Below are positions 26,714-35,786 of a stretch of 64,000 nucleotides of DNA, one piece after another. The DNA is from Bacillus sp. NTK034. Lineage in GTDB: Bacteria > Bacillota > Bacilli > Bacillales > Cytobacillaceae. Where the stretch lies: the NCBI RefSeq assembly GCF_017303275.1, contig NZ_JAFKOJ010000006.1, forward strand, positions 186,001 to 250,000. Reading direction: 5' to 3'. Position 1 is the stretch's first letter, and each line of letters opens with the position of its first letter. The notes below the pieces were generated by a model. It was not told where the DNA came from. It did not search any database and was given only the letters and a program-made list of their open reading frames with translations. The position numbers and the translations under genes are program-made.

Positions 26714-27652
26714 ATGGAAAAAGAATATAATGAAGATCATTGGAAATGGTATCGTTATGATCATTTGGATGAAATAGAGTTTAATGTGGCCGGCGACTAT
26801 AAAGAGGCATTACAGGAATGGGCCAGGAACACTTCCGAGAACAAAACCAATGTAATGGAAATAGATACTTTCGTTCGTGATAAGGAATTTCTCAGCGGCT
26901 CGCTCATTTATCAGCAAACAATCAAAGAGCAGCATGAAAATAGTTTGTTCCACTATTTTCTGACAAGGGATTTTCTCATCACCGTCAACTTTGATTCGTC
27001 TGTCATTCAGTCCGATGAATCACTGCTATTGAAAAAAATGGATTATACCCATAATGCCATTGATGGATTTTTCGTGATTTTAGGCGAGGTTCTAAGTGAT
27101 AACATCCAGAAGATTGATAAGTTTGAAGTACGGTTAAATGAACTGCTTTGGAAAATAAAAGAGAAAAACAATATTAACCGCCTGGAAGAAATTTATGAGC
27201 TCCGTCACCAGATCCTTGTATGGAAAAATATCATGATTCCTGTTAAGGAAATCAGGATGGGAGTCGAAGAAGCGTTTGGTGAAGGGGTTATAGAAGGAAC
27301 TGAATTTAAAAGAACCTGCAAGCGAATTGAAAGGGGATATACGCTGGTGCGGGAGTATCAGCAGGAAATTGATGATTTGGTTAATTTTGAAGAAATGGTA
27401 TCCATGCACCGGGGAAACGAAATTGTGAAGACGCTCACGGTCATTACCACCCTTATGACTCCAATTGCAACCTGGGGAGCGCTATGGGGCATGAACTTCA
27501 AGATTATGCCCGAACTGGAATGGAAGTATGGGTATTTGTTCTCCATTATCATTATCATCGCTTCTACCGCAGCCCTCTATATCATGCTTGTTAAAAAAGG
27601 CTGGATGGGTGATATCCTAAGGGGAAAAAAGAAGAATTCATTCTTTAAATAA
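26714..27652 (+). CDS. CorA-family divalent cation channel
   Basis: A 312-aa CorA-like magnesium/cobalt transport protein. A large N-terminal cytoplasmic funnel with long helices is followed by two C-terminal membrane helices. The signature is W-GMNF (the usual YGMN pore-mouth motif with Trp for Tyr), then MPELEWKYGY. The basic C-terminus (KKKNS) is typical. Start at 26714 chosen because AGGAGG lies nine bases upstream; the earlier ATG at 26708 is too close. Confidence 0.88.
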   Translation: MEKEYNEDHWKWYRYDHLDEIEFNVAGDYKEALQEWARNTSENKTNVMEIDTFVRDKEFLSGSLIYQQTIKEQHENSLFHYFLTRDFLITVNFDSSVIQSDESLLLKKMDYTHNAIDGFFVILGEVLSDNIQKIDKFEVRLNELLWKIKEKNNINRLEEIYELRHQILVWKNIMIPVKEIRMGVEEAFGEGVIEGTEFKRTCKRIERGYTLVREYQQEIDDLVNFEEMVSMHRGNEIVKTLTVITTLMTPIATWGALWGMNFKIMPELEWKYGYLFSIIIIIASTAALYIMLVKKGWMGDILRGKKKNSFFK

Positions 27653-27682
27653 AGGAATGCCGTTAGAATGCGGCATTCCTTT
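27651..27682. terminator. Bidirectional terminator
   Basis: AAAGGAATGCCG and CGGCATTCCTTT form a 12-bp perfect stem shared by the convergent corA-like and SDR genes. Confidence 0.9.
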
Positions 27683-28613
27683 CGTTTAGTAAATGATCCA
27701 GTGTCACTTTAATCCCTGCCTCATATGGTGTTTTAGGGAGAGAGCCAATTCTCGCTTCATATTTACTGCCGTCCAAAATAACAGGCTTCTCATTCAAATA
27801 CATCAATTCTGTATATTCCCTCATCATGGGATCAAAAACACCGATGGCACGAATCATCCATTTGTGGACAGGTCTGAAGGTAACGCCTCTGCTAAGATGC
27901 TGAGAAACAATGCTGGCTATTTCTTCCCCGGTAATGGTTCCTGCACCAGGGACATTCCAGACTTCACCGTATGAGTTTTCATTCAATGCAAGTTCGGCTA
28001 AAGCTTCCGCTCCATCTTTAATATAAATGAATTCCCTCGGTATATTGGTTTTGCCGACAAACATGCCCTTATTCTTTTCAGTAATCTGGCTCAGTGTATA
28101 GTGTAAGAGAGTGTTTCCTGTATGAGGGCCGTAAAAGTCAGGGAAGTGGGCAATGATGTATGGCACGCCTGATTTTTTAATAGTCTCAATTAGTGCCTGG
28201 CGCAGCATCCCTTTTTTTGTGTGCGGATTTTTTGGGGAAACTTCGGCAGCAGGGCTGGATTGAAGGCCATAGGAGTATATATTATCAGCATATATAAAAG
28301 GCTTATGATGTTTACGGCACGCCTGCAGGATATTATTTAAGATAATTGAGAGGGCGGGATCCCAGTCCGGGTAAGGGATATTGATGGCATGAAAAACAGC
28401 ATCTGCTTCGGACAAGGCCTTTTCAACATCATTTGCATTCAGTGCATCGCCTGAATGGATAACAGCATTTGACCCCCAGTCTTTTTGGAAGTTAAGCAGG
28501 TTTTCTTCAGATCTTGCAAAAGCGATAGTTTTAATATTCCTGCGGCATAATGCCTCTGTTAAAGCATATCCCATTCCGCCTGTTGCTCCTAAAACTGCAG
28601 CTGTTTTCATCAT
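27663..28613 (-). CDS. NAD(P)-dependent epimerase/SDR family protein
   Basis: A 316-aa extended-SDR protein. The Rossmann motif AAVLGATGGMGYAL is at the N-terminus; the usual YxxxK is replaced by a looser segment, and IPREFIYIKDGAEALAELA is typical of the C-terminal half. Substrate unknown. Start at 28613 (ATGATG) after AAAAGGATG; the open frame upstream of it runs through an operator and is not translated in my reading. It is the neighbour and probable target of the TetR regulator. Confidence 0.82.
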   Translation of the reverse strand: MMKTAAVLGATGGMGYALTEALCRRNIKTIAFARSEENLLNFQKDWGSNAVIHSGDALNANDVEKALSEADAVFHAINIPYPDWDPALSIILNNILQACRKHHKPFIYADNIYSYGLQSSPAAEVSPKNPHTKKGMLRQALIETIKKSGVPYIIAHFPDFYGPHTGNTLLHYTLSQITEKNKGMFVGKTNIPREFIYIKDGAEALAELALNENSYGEVWNVPGAGTITGEEIASIVSQHLSRGVTFRPVHKWMIRAIGVFDPMMREYTELMYLNEKPVILDGSKYEARIGSLPKTPYEAGIKVTLDHLLNERNAAF

Positions 28614-28637
28614 TAATTCATCATCCTTTTTATTTAA

Positions 28638-28655
28638 TTGACCACCGTTCAATAA
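28638..28655. promoter_or_regulatory. TetR operator O1, upstream of the SDR gene
   Basis: TTGACCACCGTTCAA, a near-palindrome with TTGA/TCAA ends, matches 13 of 15 core bases of the operator upstream of the TetR gene (read on the opposite strand). Confidence 0.7.
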
Positions 28656-28689
28656 AAGGGAAAAATTAAAGAAATGCGATGTCATTTCT

Positions 28690-29262
28690 TTAAAAAATTG
28701 CTTTTATTAAAAATTGTGCATGTGAAGAGGCGAGTTCCTTCACTTCTTCAAATGTTGTTTCCGATCTGCAATAATGTGTGACAAAGCCGTGCAAGCTTAG
28801 AAATACAGACCAAATATCCTTTATGGAAAGAGATCTTGGTGCAAGTGAATTAATCGCTTGCGCAAAATGCATGTAGCTTTTATTTGGTCCTTCATTTAGA
28901 TAGCTTTTCACATTATCATCACGAATTAAAAACATCAGCTCATAATGTTTTTGATGGGTAAGGCCAAATTGGATATAACGGTAAAAAATGCTGAAAAGCT
29001 TCTGTTCATTGGTATCTGCAGATTCTCCCAGCACACTGTCGAGGACTTGATCGAGCTTTTGGAAATCGGCTTCAACCATTTCGTAAAATAATTGAGCCTT
29101 ATTTTTGAAATGATAATAGATGGCACCATGGCTGCACTGAAGGGTGTCAGCAATTTTTCTCATGGATGCTGCTGAATATCCTTCCTTTACAAACAGGTCA
29201 CGTGCAACAGAGATGATTGCTTCTTTTGTTAGTTCGTCATGGGCTGATTTTCTTGGACTCAT
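28690..29262 (-). CDS. TetR/AcrR-family repressor
   Basis: A 190-aa regulator. The N-terminal HTH includes AARDLF-like VARDLFVKEGYSAASMRKIA and CSHGAIYYHFKNKAQLF, both hallmark TetR segments. The remainder is a helical ligand-binding domain with a large aromatic and His content (HQKHYELMFLIRDD). Start at 29262 chosen from GAAAGGTGATTCC. Matching operators flank the gene at both ends, so it should repress itself and the SDR gene. Confidence 0.9.
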   Translation of the reverse strand: MSPRKSAHDELTKEAIISVARDLFVKEGYSAASMRKIADTLQCSHGAIYYHFKNKAQLFYEMVEADFQKLDQVLDSVLGESADTNEQKLFSIFYRYIQFGLTHQKHYELMFLIRDDNVKSYLNEGPNKSYMHFAQAINSLAPRSLSIKDIWSVFLSLHGFVTHYCRSETTFEEVKELASSHAQFLIKAIF

Positions 29263-29276
29263 GGAATCACCTTTCA

Positions 29277-29297
29277 TTATTGAACACTGGTCAATAA
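29277..29297. promoter_or_regulatory. TetR operator O2, upstream of the TetR gene
   Basis: A perfect 21-bp inverted repeat, TTATTGA-N7-TCAATAA, 15 bases before the TetR start codon; autorepression is expected. Confidence 0.75.
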
Positions 29298-29406
29298 GAT
29301 TATATGACGAAGAGGATATTTTGGCAATGTTTTTTTACAGTCTATTCAAATTATTTTTATTAGCCATCAGCTTTTGATATGCTTTACTAAAACAGGAGGG
29401 AACAAC

Positions 29407-29919
29407 ATGAGTGAGACCAAAACATGCAGAGAATCTTTTACGGTAAAAACCAGCATTGTGCTTCCGCCAGACACGAATACATATGGAACACTATTCGGCG
29501 GCAAGCTAATGGCTTATATTGATGATGTCGCAGCCATCGCGGCTATGAGGCATGGAAGGAGAAATGTCGTAACCGCATCTACAGACTCTGTTGACTTTCT
29601 TCATCCGGTTTATGAAGGCAATTCAGTCTGCCTGGAGGCTTTTGTTACCTACACAGGCCGGACATCAATGGAGATCTTCGTAAAAGTAATTGCAGAAGAC
29701 CTGCTGACAGGCGACCGAAATGTGTGTGCTATGTCCTTTTTGACAATGGTTGCGGTTGACGAGAATGGAAAGCCGACTCCGGTGCCAGCGGTTGTGCCTG
29801 AGACAGATGAGGAAAAGAGCTTATATGAATCAGCAAAAGAACGTGCCGAAATTCGCAAAAGACGGAGAAAGGACAGTGAAGCCAGGGCAAAGAAATACGG
29901 TACAGGTCTGCCCTGGTAA
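29407..29919 (+). CDS. Acyl-CoA thioesterase, hotdog fold (YkhA-like)
   Basis: A 170-aa thioesterase. The hotdog motif NTYGTLFGGKLMAYIDDVAAIAA includes the catalytic-region Asp; TASTDSVDFLHPV and a Lys/Arg-rich C-terminus are typical of YkhA/YciA acyl-CoA hydrolases. It releases free fatty acid and CoA from acyl-CoA in the cytosol. Start at 29407 from AGGAGGGAACAAC. Confidence 0.88.
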   Translation: MSETKTCRESFTVKTSIVLPPDTNTYGTLFGGKLMAYIDDVAAIAAMRHGRRNVVTASTDSVDFLHPVYEGNSVCLEAFVTYTGRTSMEIFVKVIAEDLLTGDRNVCAMSFLTMVAVDENGKPTPVPAVVPETDEEKSLYESAKERAEIRKRRRKDSEARAKKYGTGLPW

Positions 29920-29934
29920 ATAAGGGGGAGAAGA

Positions 29935-30540
29935 ATGGGATCCAGAGTGATGCATAGCATTATCAACAATGAAATTGCTTCCAGAATGAAAATAGAGGAC
30001 AAAGCAGCATTTTTACTTGGAGGAATAGCGCCTGACGCTGTTTCTCCCAAAGATCTTTCCCATTTTTACAAAGGGAATACGGATGATTACACGCGAAGTA
30101 TAGATTATAAGAGTTTCCTTGATAAATACAGGAGCAAAAGTCTTTCACCTTACATCCTCGGCTATTACACCCACTTAATTGCAGACCATGTCTGGCTGAC
30201 AGGCTTCTATCTTCCCTGGCTGAAAAACAGAATGGAAAAAGATGAGGAAGTCTTAAACCGCTATCATAATGATTTTCGCCTTTGTAACGCAAAGCTGTCT
30301 GAACAATACGGCCAAGTTAAATTTGAGATGAAAAATGTAAAGGTGCCAGATTTAGATGAGGTTTCTGCCGATCAAGTCAGTGCTTTCATCCCTTATATTT
30401 TAAAAGACTTCGAATATGATAAAAACGACGCTGAAAAGTCCCTTGAAGTGTTTACTTTCCAGCAGATCATCGGCTACGTGGAAACATCCGTGGAGCTGGG
30501 GGCTGCCGAGTTAAAGAAACTGTCAATTGTAAAAAACTGA
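29935..30540 (+). CDS. Zinc-dependent phospholipase C-like hydrolase
   Basis: A 201-aa protein with metal-ligand motifs of the zinc-dependent phospholipase C/S1-P1-like family: an early H (VMHSI), FLLGGIAPDAV, SHFY, and GYYTHLIADHVW. No signal peptide is seen, so it is probably cytoplasmic, unlike secreted PLCs. It follows the thioesterase by 15 bases with AAGGGGGAGAAG as RBS and is likely co-transcribed. Substrate unknown. Confidence 0.78.
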   Translation: MGSRVMHSIINNEIASRMKIEDKAAFLLGGIAPDAVSPKDLSHFYKGNTDDYTRSIDYKSFLDKYRSKSLSPYILGYYTHLIADHVWLTGFYLPWLKNRMEKDEEVLNRYHNDFRLCNAKLSEQYGQVKFEMKNVKVPDLDEVSADQVSAFIPYILKDFEYDKNDAEKSLEVFTFQQIIGYVETSVELGAAELKKLSIVKN

Positions 30541-30700
30541 CTCCTTATATCTTCCTATTCTGCAGGGATAATTGAACCTTTTTACACACCAGCGTCTAGT
30601 AAAATAGATTTAACTTTCAGAATATTAACTCTTATTTCTTGATTATCCTTTTCCTTCCTCTTAAGTTAGACGTGTAGAACTTAACAAAAGGAGGAAGATT

Positions 30701-32482
30701 ATGAGAAGAGTTTTGAAAGCTAGTATTCTAATGCTTTTAAGTATTTTACTAGTTGCCGGAACCATGCCTTTAACCGGGCAGGCGAAACAGCCAAAGCCTG
30801 ATGATGGTTATGGCGGTTATAGCCAGGTTGATGTCGGCAAGGATGGAATGGTGGCTTCAGCCCATCCGCTTGCGTCAAAAATTGGTGCAGATGTTTTGAA
30901 AAAGGGCGGTAATGCCATCGATGCGGCTGTCGCTGTTCAACTTGCCCTCAATGTTGTGGAACCAATGATGTCCGGAATTGGCGGCGGGGGTTTCATGATG
31001 GTCTATGATGGCAAAACGAAAGAAACCAGCATCATTAACAGCCGTGAACGTGCCCCAGCCGGTGCCTCACCAGATATGTTCCTGGATGAAAGCGGAAAGC
31101 CGATTCCATTTGCGGAGCGTTCAACTGGCGGTACGGCTGTCGGTGTGCCCGGCACATTGAAGGGATTGGAAACGGCCCTTGAAAAATGGGGAACACGCCC
31201 TATGCAGCAGCTTATCGGTCCTGCGATTAAGCTGGCAGATAAAGGCTTCCCGATTGATTCTGTATTAGCCGATGCGATTGCCGATAATCAGGATAAGCTT
31301 GGCAGAACGGCTGCCGGCAAAGTGTTTTTGCCTAAGGGTGAACCTCTTGGAGAAGGGGACCGTCTGGTACAGAAGGATCTTGCAAAAACCCTGAAGATGA
31401 TACGTGCTGGCGGAACAGACGCTTTTTATAATGGGGAAATTGCAGACGCTCTTGCTGGTGTGGTGCAGGATTTTGGCGGATCGATGACACCTGAGGACCT
31501 TGCAGGATATGAAGTAACTATTGACGAGCCTATTTGGGGAGATTACCAGGGATATGAAATTGCTAGCATGCCGCCTCCAAGCTCTGGCGGAGTGTTTTTG
31601 CTGCAGATGCTGAAGGTTTTGGATGACTTTAATCTTTCTCAATATGATTTAAAATCCTGGGAAAAATATCATCTGCTTGCTGAGACGATGCATCTTGCTT
31701 ATGCAGACCGCGCCGTTTATGCAGGGGATCCAGAGTTTGTAAATGTCCCGGTCAATGGGCTCCTTCACCCGGATTACATTAAAGAGCGCCAGGAACTCAT
31801 CAGTCTGGATAAAGTCAACAAAAATCCAGAAGCAGGCGATCCATGGAAATATGAAGAGAGTGAAGCAGATTATGAAAGAACTGAACAGCCGAATGACCGC
31901 CAATACGGCGAGACTACCCATTTTTCTGTAACGGACAGATGGGGTAATGTTGTCTCTTATACGACAACGATTGAACAGGTATTCGGAACAGGAATCATGG
32001 TTCCAGGCTACGGGCTGATGCTGAATAATGAGCTGACAGATTTTGATGCCGTACCAGGCGGGGCAAATGAAGTCCAGCCTAACAAGCGGCCTTTAAGCTC
32101 GATGACACCGACGATTGTCTTTGAAGATGACGAGCCTGTACTGACAGTCGGTTCACCAGGCGGCCCAACGATTATAACATCCGTCCTGCAGACGATTCTT
32201 TACGCCATAGAATATGACATGGAGCTAAAAGCTGCAGTAGAAGAAACACGAATCTATACAAATAGCCTGAATTCCTACCGCTATGAAGAGGGCATTCCTT
32301 CAGAAGTTATTAATAGGCTAAAAGGGATGGGGCATAGCTTCGGTCCGAGTCCGACCACGATTGGAAACGTCCAAAGTATTTTGATCGACCGTGATAAAGG
32401 AATTTTCAAAGGTGTGGCAGATTCAAGCCGCAATGGTGCTGCCATTGGTGTTGATTTGAAAGGAAAAGGGAAAAGCAAATAA
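30701..32482 (+). CDS. ggt: Secreted gamma-glutamyltransferase
   Basis: A 593-aa GGT precursor. The Sec signal peptide covers about residues 1-30 (hydrophobic core LMLLSILLVAG, then QAKQ). The autocatalytic cleavage site and nucleophile is T405 in GE-TTHFSV, splitting it into large and small subunits. PLSSMTPT and GSPGGPTIIT are conserved substrate-binding segments. It cleaves glutathione or poly-gamma-glutamate outside the cell. Strong RBS AAAGGAGG. Confidence 0.95.
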   Translation: MRRVLKASILMLLSILLVAGTMPLTGQAKQPKPDDGYGGYSQVDVGKDGMVASAHPLASKIGADVLKKGGNAIDAAVAVQLALNVVEPMMSGIGGGGFMMVYDGKTKETSIINSRERAPAGASPDMFLDESGKPIPFAERSTGGTAVGVPGTLKGLETALEKWGTRPMQQLIGPAIKLADKGFPIDSVLADAIADNQDKLGRTAAGKVFLPKGEPLGEGDRLVQKDLAKTLKMIRAGGTDAFYNGEIADALAGVVQDFGGSMTPEDLAGYEVTIDEPIWGDYQGYEIASMPPPSSGGVFLLQMLKVLDDFNLSQYDLKSWEKYHLLAETMHLAYADRAVYAGDPEFVNVPVNGLLHPDYIKERQELISLDKVNKNPEAGDPWKYEESEADYERTEQPNDRQYGETTHFSVTDRWGNVVSYTTTIEQVFGTGIMVPGYGLMLNNELTDFDAVPGGANEVQPNKRPLSSMTPTIVFEDDEPVLTVGSPGGPTIITSVLQTILYAIEYDMELKAAVEETRIYTNSLNSYRYEEGIPSEVINRLKGMGHSFGPSPTTIGNVQSILIDRDKGIFKGVADSSRNGAAIGVDLKGKGKSK

Positions 32483-32490
32483 GATTTGTG

Positions 32491-32524
32491 AGAATAGCGC
32501 CTTATCAATAAGGTGCTATTCTTT
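32491..32524 (+). terminator. Terminator of ggt
   Basis: AGAATAGC and CCTTAT pair with ATAAGG and GCTATTCT across one mismatched pair. Confidence 0.8.
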
Positions 32525-32624
32525 GGATGTGAAATGAATAGGGGTTCATTTTTCGGCAGGAATTTATGTTTATCTGTTGAAATATAATTTATGAAGGTAT
32601 TCATAAAAGAAGGAGGAACATGCC

Positions 32625-32951
32625 ATGGCAGTCAAAGATGAATTATACCAGCTGGCAGATAAAATGAACGCTGATCCCGTACATATCAAGGATGAAAAAA
32701 ATAGGGTATTTCAAGTGGACCTTGAGGAAAGCGGTCCCATTCAGATTTTATTAAAGGAGGGAAAAGTCATAGTGGAAGAGGGGGCTCCTCATGAGCCTGA
32801 AGTGACACTGAAACTGTCAGACAAAAACTTTTCTAAGTTATTAAAAGATGATCTCAATACGACAATGGCATTTATGACAGGCAGCCTTAAAGTGGATGGG
32901 AAAATGGGGCTAGCCCTGAAGCTGCAGGAAATTGTAAAGAAATATCAATGA
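32625..32951 (+). CDS. SCP2 sterol-carrier-domain protein
   Basis: A 108-aa single-domain SCP2-like protein (NRVFQVDLEESGPIQILLKEGKV, VTLKLSDKNFSKLLKDDLNTTMAFMTGSLKVDGKMGLALKL). The fold binds hydrophobic ligands such as acyl-CoAs or sterol-like lipids. RBS GAAGGAGG. Stand-alone gene with its own terminator. Confidence 0.88.
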   Translation: MAVKDELYQLADKMNADPVHIKDEKNRVFQVDLEESGPIQILLKEGKVIVEEGAPHEPEVTLKLSDKNFSKLLKDDLNTTMAFMTGSLKVDGKMGLALKLQEIVKKYQ

Positions 32952-32990
32952 TAATAAGGCAGCCCTTCAAACAGGAAGCTGCCTTATTTT
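32952..32990. terminator. Bidirectional terminator
   Basis: AATAAGGCAGC and GCTGCCTTATT, between the convergent SCP2 and GNAT genes. Confidence 0.85.
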
Positions 32991-32991
32991 A

Positions 32992-33489
32992 TTATAAAAA
33001 TAATGCCATCATGTCTTCATCATAGTACTTTCCATCAATCTTCAGTGCATGCCTCTCCTTGCCGTAAACCTCAAAGCCGAAAGAAGCATAAAGTTTTTTA
33101 GCTGGAATATTTTCAGACATTACAGCAAGGTGGATTTGTTCGACCCCGTCCCAGGAGCGGGCCTTTTCCACAGCCTTGCCGACCAGTCTCCTGCCGACAC
33201 CATTCTGACGCGAGGACTCTGTAACATACATTGCATAAATATTGGATCGATGATTCACTTTCAATCCGGTTTCTCGTACTAAACTGACTACACCTATAAG
33301 TTTTCCTTTTTCAAATGCTCCGAAGTGAAAGGAGTTATCACCCTTAAATCTTTCTCCGTACACTTCAGGGGGCCTCCCGGCTTCCTCCTCATAGCTTGAA
33401 CCAAATGCTTCCGGATTCTTTTTTAATCCTTCCAATCTTATCTCTTTGTATATTTCAGCATCATCCGTGAGCAGAAGCCTAATTTCCAT
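32992..33489 (-). CDS. GNAT-family N-acetyltransferase
   Basis: A 165-aa acetyltransferase. The acetyl-CoA loop is SSRQNGVGRRLVGKAVEKA (motif A, R/Q-x-x-G-x-G/R); the C-terminal AKKLYASFGFEVYGKE is motif B. Start ATG at 33489 preferred over GTG at 33498 because AAAGGAG lies eight bases before it. Substrate unknown. Confidence 0.85.
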   Translation of the reverse strand: MEIRLLLTDDAEIYKEIRLEGLKKNPEAFGSSYEEEAGRPPEVYGERFKGDNSFHFGAFEKGKLIGVVSLVRETGLKVNHRSNIYAMYVTESSRQNGVGRRLVGKAVEKARSWDGVEQIHLAVMSENIPAKKLYASFGFEVYGKERHALKIDGKYYDEDMMALFL

Positions 33490-33623
33490 CCTCGACACTC
33501 CTTTATTTTTTCCTAACCCTTAGATTCTCGTTAACAGGAAAAACTCCTTTAACATTTTTCTGAAATTAGTTTTTTTCTGCCTTTATAAGGGAACAGGATA
33601 AAAAAGGTACAGGAGGGATTGGA

Positions 33624-33767
33624 ATGTCTCATGAAAACAGCAAGGACTTAAAAGATATTGTAAAAGGGCAAAACACCGGTCAGAAACAAGCACAGTCATT
33701 AAAAGATCAGGAGCGTAAGCCGGATCAGCAAAACCGTTTGAAGGATCAGGAGAATATGAGGAAGTAA
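33624..33767 (+). CDS. Small hydrophilic protein, 47 aa
   Basis: MSHENSKDLKDIVKGQNTGQ at the N-terminus; no hydrophobic stretch; repeated LKDQE/LKDQEN near the C-terminus, rich in Lys, Asp, Gln and Asn. RBS AGGAGGG and a terminator directly after make it a convincing single-gene unit. The composition resembles small spore proteins, but it does not match a SASP family I know. Confidence 0.65.
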   Translation: MSHENSKDLKDIVKGQNTGQKQAQSLKDQERKPDQQNRLKDQENMRK

Positions 33768-33777
33768 CTTTAAGAGA

Positions 33778-33806
33778 GAGAGCTATGAAGAATAGCTCTC
33801 CTTTTA
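33778..33806 (+). terminator. Terminator after the 47-aa gene
   Basis: GAGAGCTAT and ATAGCTCTC with a 5-base loop, then CTTTTA. Confidence 0.85.
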
Positions 33807-33888
33807 TAAAGGAAGAAAGACTCCCGACCCGAATACTAAGCAATGATTTACTCTAGTTGAATATACATATAAAAAAGGGGGATGCAGA

Positions 33889-34062
33889 ATGGGAGTGCTG
33901 TTTGGTTTAATTGTCGCGACTCTGGCTTCCGCTTATTGGATCGACCGAAGAAGGAAAAAGATAAACAATACGATGCAAAAAGGAATCAGCTCAAGTGAAA
34001 AACCGGGGGAAAGCACGAATTATACGATGGGTGATAATCATTATACAGGAGGCGGACAATAG
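33889..34062 (+). CDS. Small membrane-anchored protein, 57 aa
   Basis: MGVLFGLIVATLASAYW forms one N-terminal helix, followed by DRRRKK and a polar Gly/Ser/Asn tail ending HYTGGGQ. RBS AAAAAGGGGG. The positive-inside rule puts the tail in the cytoplasm. Family not recognised. The gap from here to 34225 shows no other gene. Confidence 0.65.
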   Translation: MGVLFGLIVATLASAYWIDRRRKKINNTMQKGISSSEKPGESTNYTMGDNHYTGGGQ

Positions 34063-34225
34063 CCATGGAGTTTTGCGTTATCAGCAAGGCTCTTCTTTTT
34101 TCCCGGAACATGCTTTCTTCTCCTGAAAATGGGAAAAGCTAATGTTGCCGGGTTTCTATAGGGCATCAAAAAGGGTATAAGGAAACATAAATATTGTAAC
34201 CTTTTTAGATTTGGAGAAGTGGGCT

Positions 34226-35737
34226 ATGAAAAAAAGAAGAGTGGAATCCTTATTTGTTTTTATCCTGATTGCATCAGTGTATACGATATGTTTCACGGAT
34301 GCCGGCTCGCCAATTAAAATCGGTGCTGTCCTGCTTTATTCAGCCGTTATATTCATCAGCGCCTATTCCTTGATGCTTGAGAATCGCAGCCCTAACCAGA
34401 CCTTACTGTGGATGTATGTGCTGGTGTTTTTTCCGGTAGCGGGCTATCTGTTTTATTTGTTTTCCGGCCAGCTTTATTTGAAAGGCTACTTGTTTAAAAG
34501 CAAAAGAAGCAGGGACAGGGATGAATGGAAAAGGCTGATGAAAAGAGAAGACACGCCAGATATATCATTCCTGCAGGATAGCCAGCACTGCTTTGCAAAA
34601 TTCGCCAATAATGTGGCATTGACCCCGCTAAGCACCAATTCAAGGGCGAAGATCCTTAAAAATGGCGAGGAGACATTTAATGAAATTAAGAATAAGCTGC
34701 GTGAAGCAGAAGAGTTTATCCATATGGAATATTATATTTTTCGGTCTGACAGGCTTGGCAAGGAAATCATCAATATCTTGATGGATAAAGCCAGGCAGGG
34801 TGTAGAAGTGCTGTTTATTTTTGATGCGGCAGGCAGCATGGGGATTACACTGGAGGACTTGCAGTCGATGGAGGATGCAGGCATTAAGGTAAGGCCATTT
34901 TCTCCGCTGAAATACGGTTTTTTTAATCAGAAATTCAACTTCCGAAACCATCGCAAGATTGTTGTAATAGATGGGAAAGTCGGCTTTGTGGGCGGACTGA
35001 ATGTGGGCGTTGAATACCTGGGCGAAAATGAAAAAATCGGCTTCTGGCGGGATACTCACATGCTCCTGAAGGGGGAGGCTGTGTACACACTGCATACAGT
35101 ATTTCTCTTGGACTGGGAATATGTCAGCAAGGAGGATGTGCTGGAGGAATACAGAGATGTAAAGTATCCAATTGATGATGATGTGCTCGATGGTGCGGTG
35201 CAGGTGGTGGCCAGCGGTCCCGACACACAGCAGGGAATTATGAGTGATCTTTATTATTCAATGATATCCTGCGCCACCAGATCCATCTGGATTGCCACAC
35301 CATATTTTGTTCCCGATGAATCCATTCGCACCGCATTGAGGGTGGCTGCCGCTAAAGGAGTGGAAGTTCGCATCCTGGTCCCTGAGATCAATGACAGCTT
35401 CCTGACACAATACGCAAGCCGGTCTTATTTTGCGGAACTGCTTCGATATGGTGTCGAAATTTATTCCTATAAAAGAGGCTTCTTGCATCAGAAGATCATT
35501 ATCGTTGACGGAATCCTCGCCTCAATAGGAACTGCAAACATGGATATGCGCAGCTTCCACTTGAACTTTGAAGTAAACGTCTTTCTATACGGTACAAGCT
35601 CAATCCGTGATCTTGCCGCCCACTATGAAGAAGATATGGAAGAAAGTGAAAAGATAAGCCCGGTCCAGTATTATAAACGCGGACTGGCGGAAAGATCGAA
35701 GGAATCCTTCGCCCGGCTGTTTTCCGGGGTATTATAA
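34226..35737 (+). CDS. cls: Cardiolipin synthase
   Basis: A 503-aa phospholipase-D-superfamily cardiolipin synthase. Two N-terminal membrane helices (about residues 8-55) precede two HKD catalytic motifs: HRKIVVIDGKVGFVGGLN and HQKIIIVDGILASIGTANMD. It condenses two phosphatidylglycerols into cardiolipin plus glycerol at the membrane. Start at 34226 chosen over the in-frame TTG at 34211, with GGAG ten bases upstream. Confidence 0.93.
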   Translation: MKKRRVESLFVFILIASVYTICFTDAGSPIKIGAVLLYSAVIFISAYSLMLENRSPNQTLLWMYVLVFFPVAGYLFYLFSGQLYLKGYLFKSKRSRDRDEWKRLMKREDTPDISFLQDSQHCFAKFANNVALTPLSTNSRAKILKNGEETFNEIKNKLREAEEFIHMEYYIFRSDRLGKEIINILMDKARQGVEVLFIFDAAGSMGITLEDLQSMEDAGIKVRPFSPLKYGFFNQKFNFRNHRKIVVIDGKVGFVGGLNVGVEYLGENEKIGFWRDTHMLLKGEAVYTLHTVFLLDWEYVSKEDVLEEYRDVKYPIDDDVLDGAVQVVASGPDTQQGIMSDLYYSMISCATRSIWIATPYFVPDESIRTALRVAAAKGVEVRILVPEINDSFLTQYASRSYFAELLRYGVEIYSYKRGFLHQKIIIVDGILASIGTANMDMRSFHLNFEVNVFLYGTSSIRDLAAHYEEDMEESEKISPVQYYKRGLAERSKESFARLFSGVL

Positions 35738-35739
35738 AG

Positions 35740-35768
35740 AAAGTGCCATGGCTGTGGCGCTTTTTTTT
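35740..35768 (+). terminator. Terminator of cls
   Basis: AAAGTGCCA and TGGCGCTTT (one G-U pair), 6-base loop, then a T8 run. Confidence 0.85.
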
Positions 35769-35786
35769 GTGTGGATCAACTGCTTG

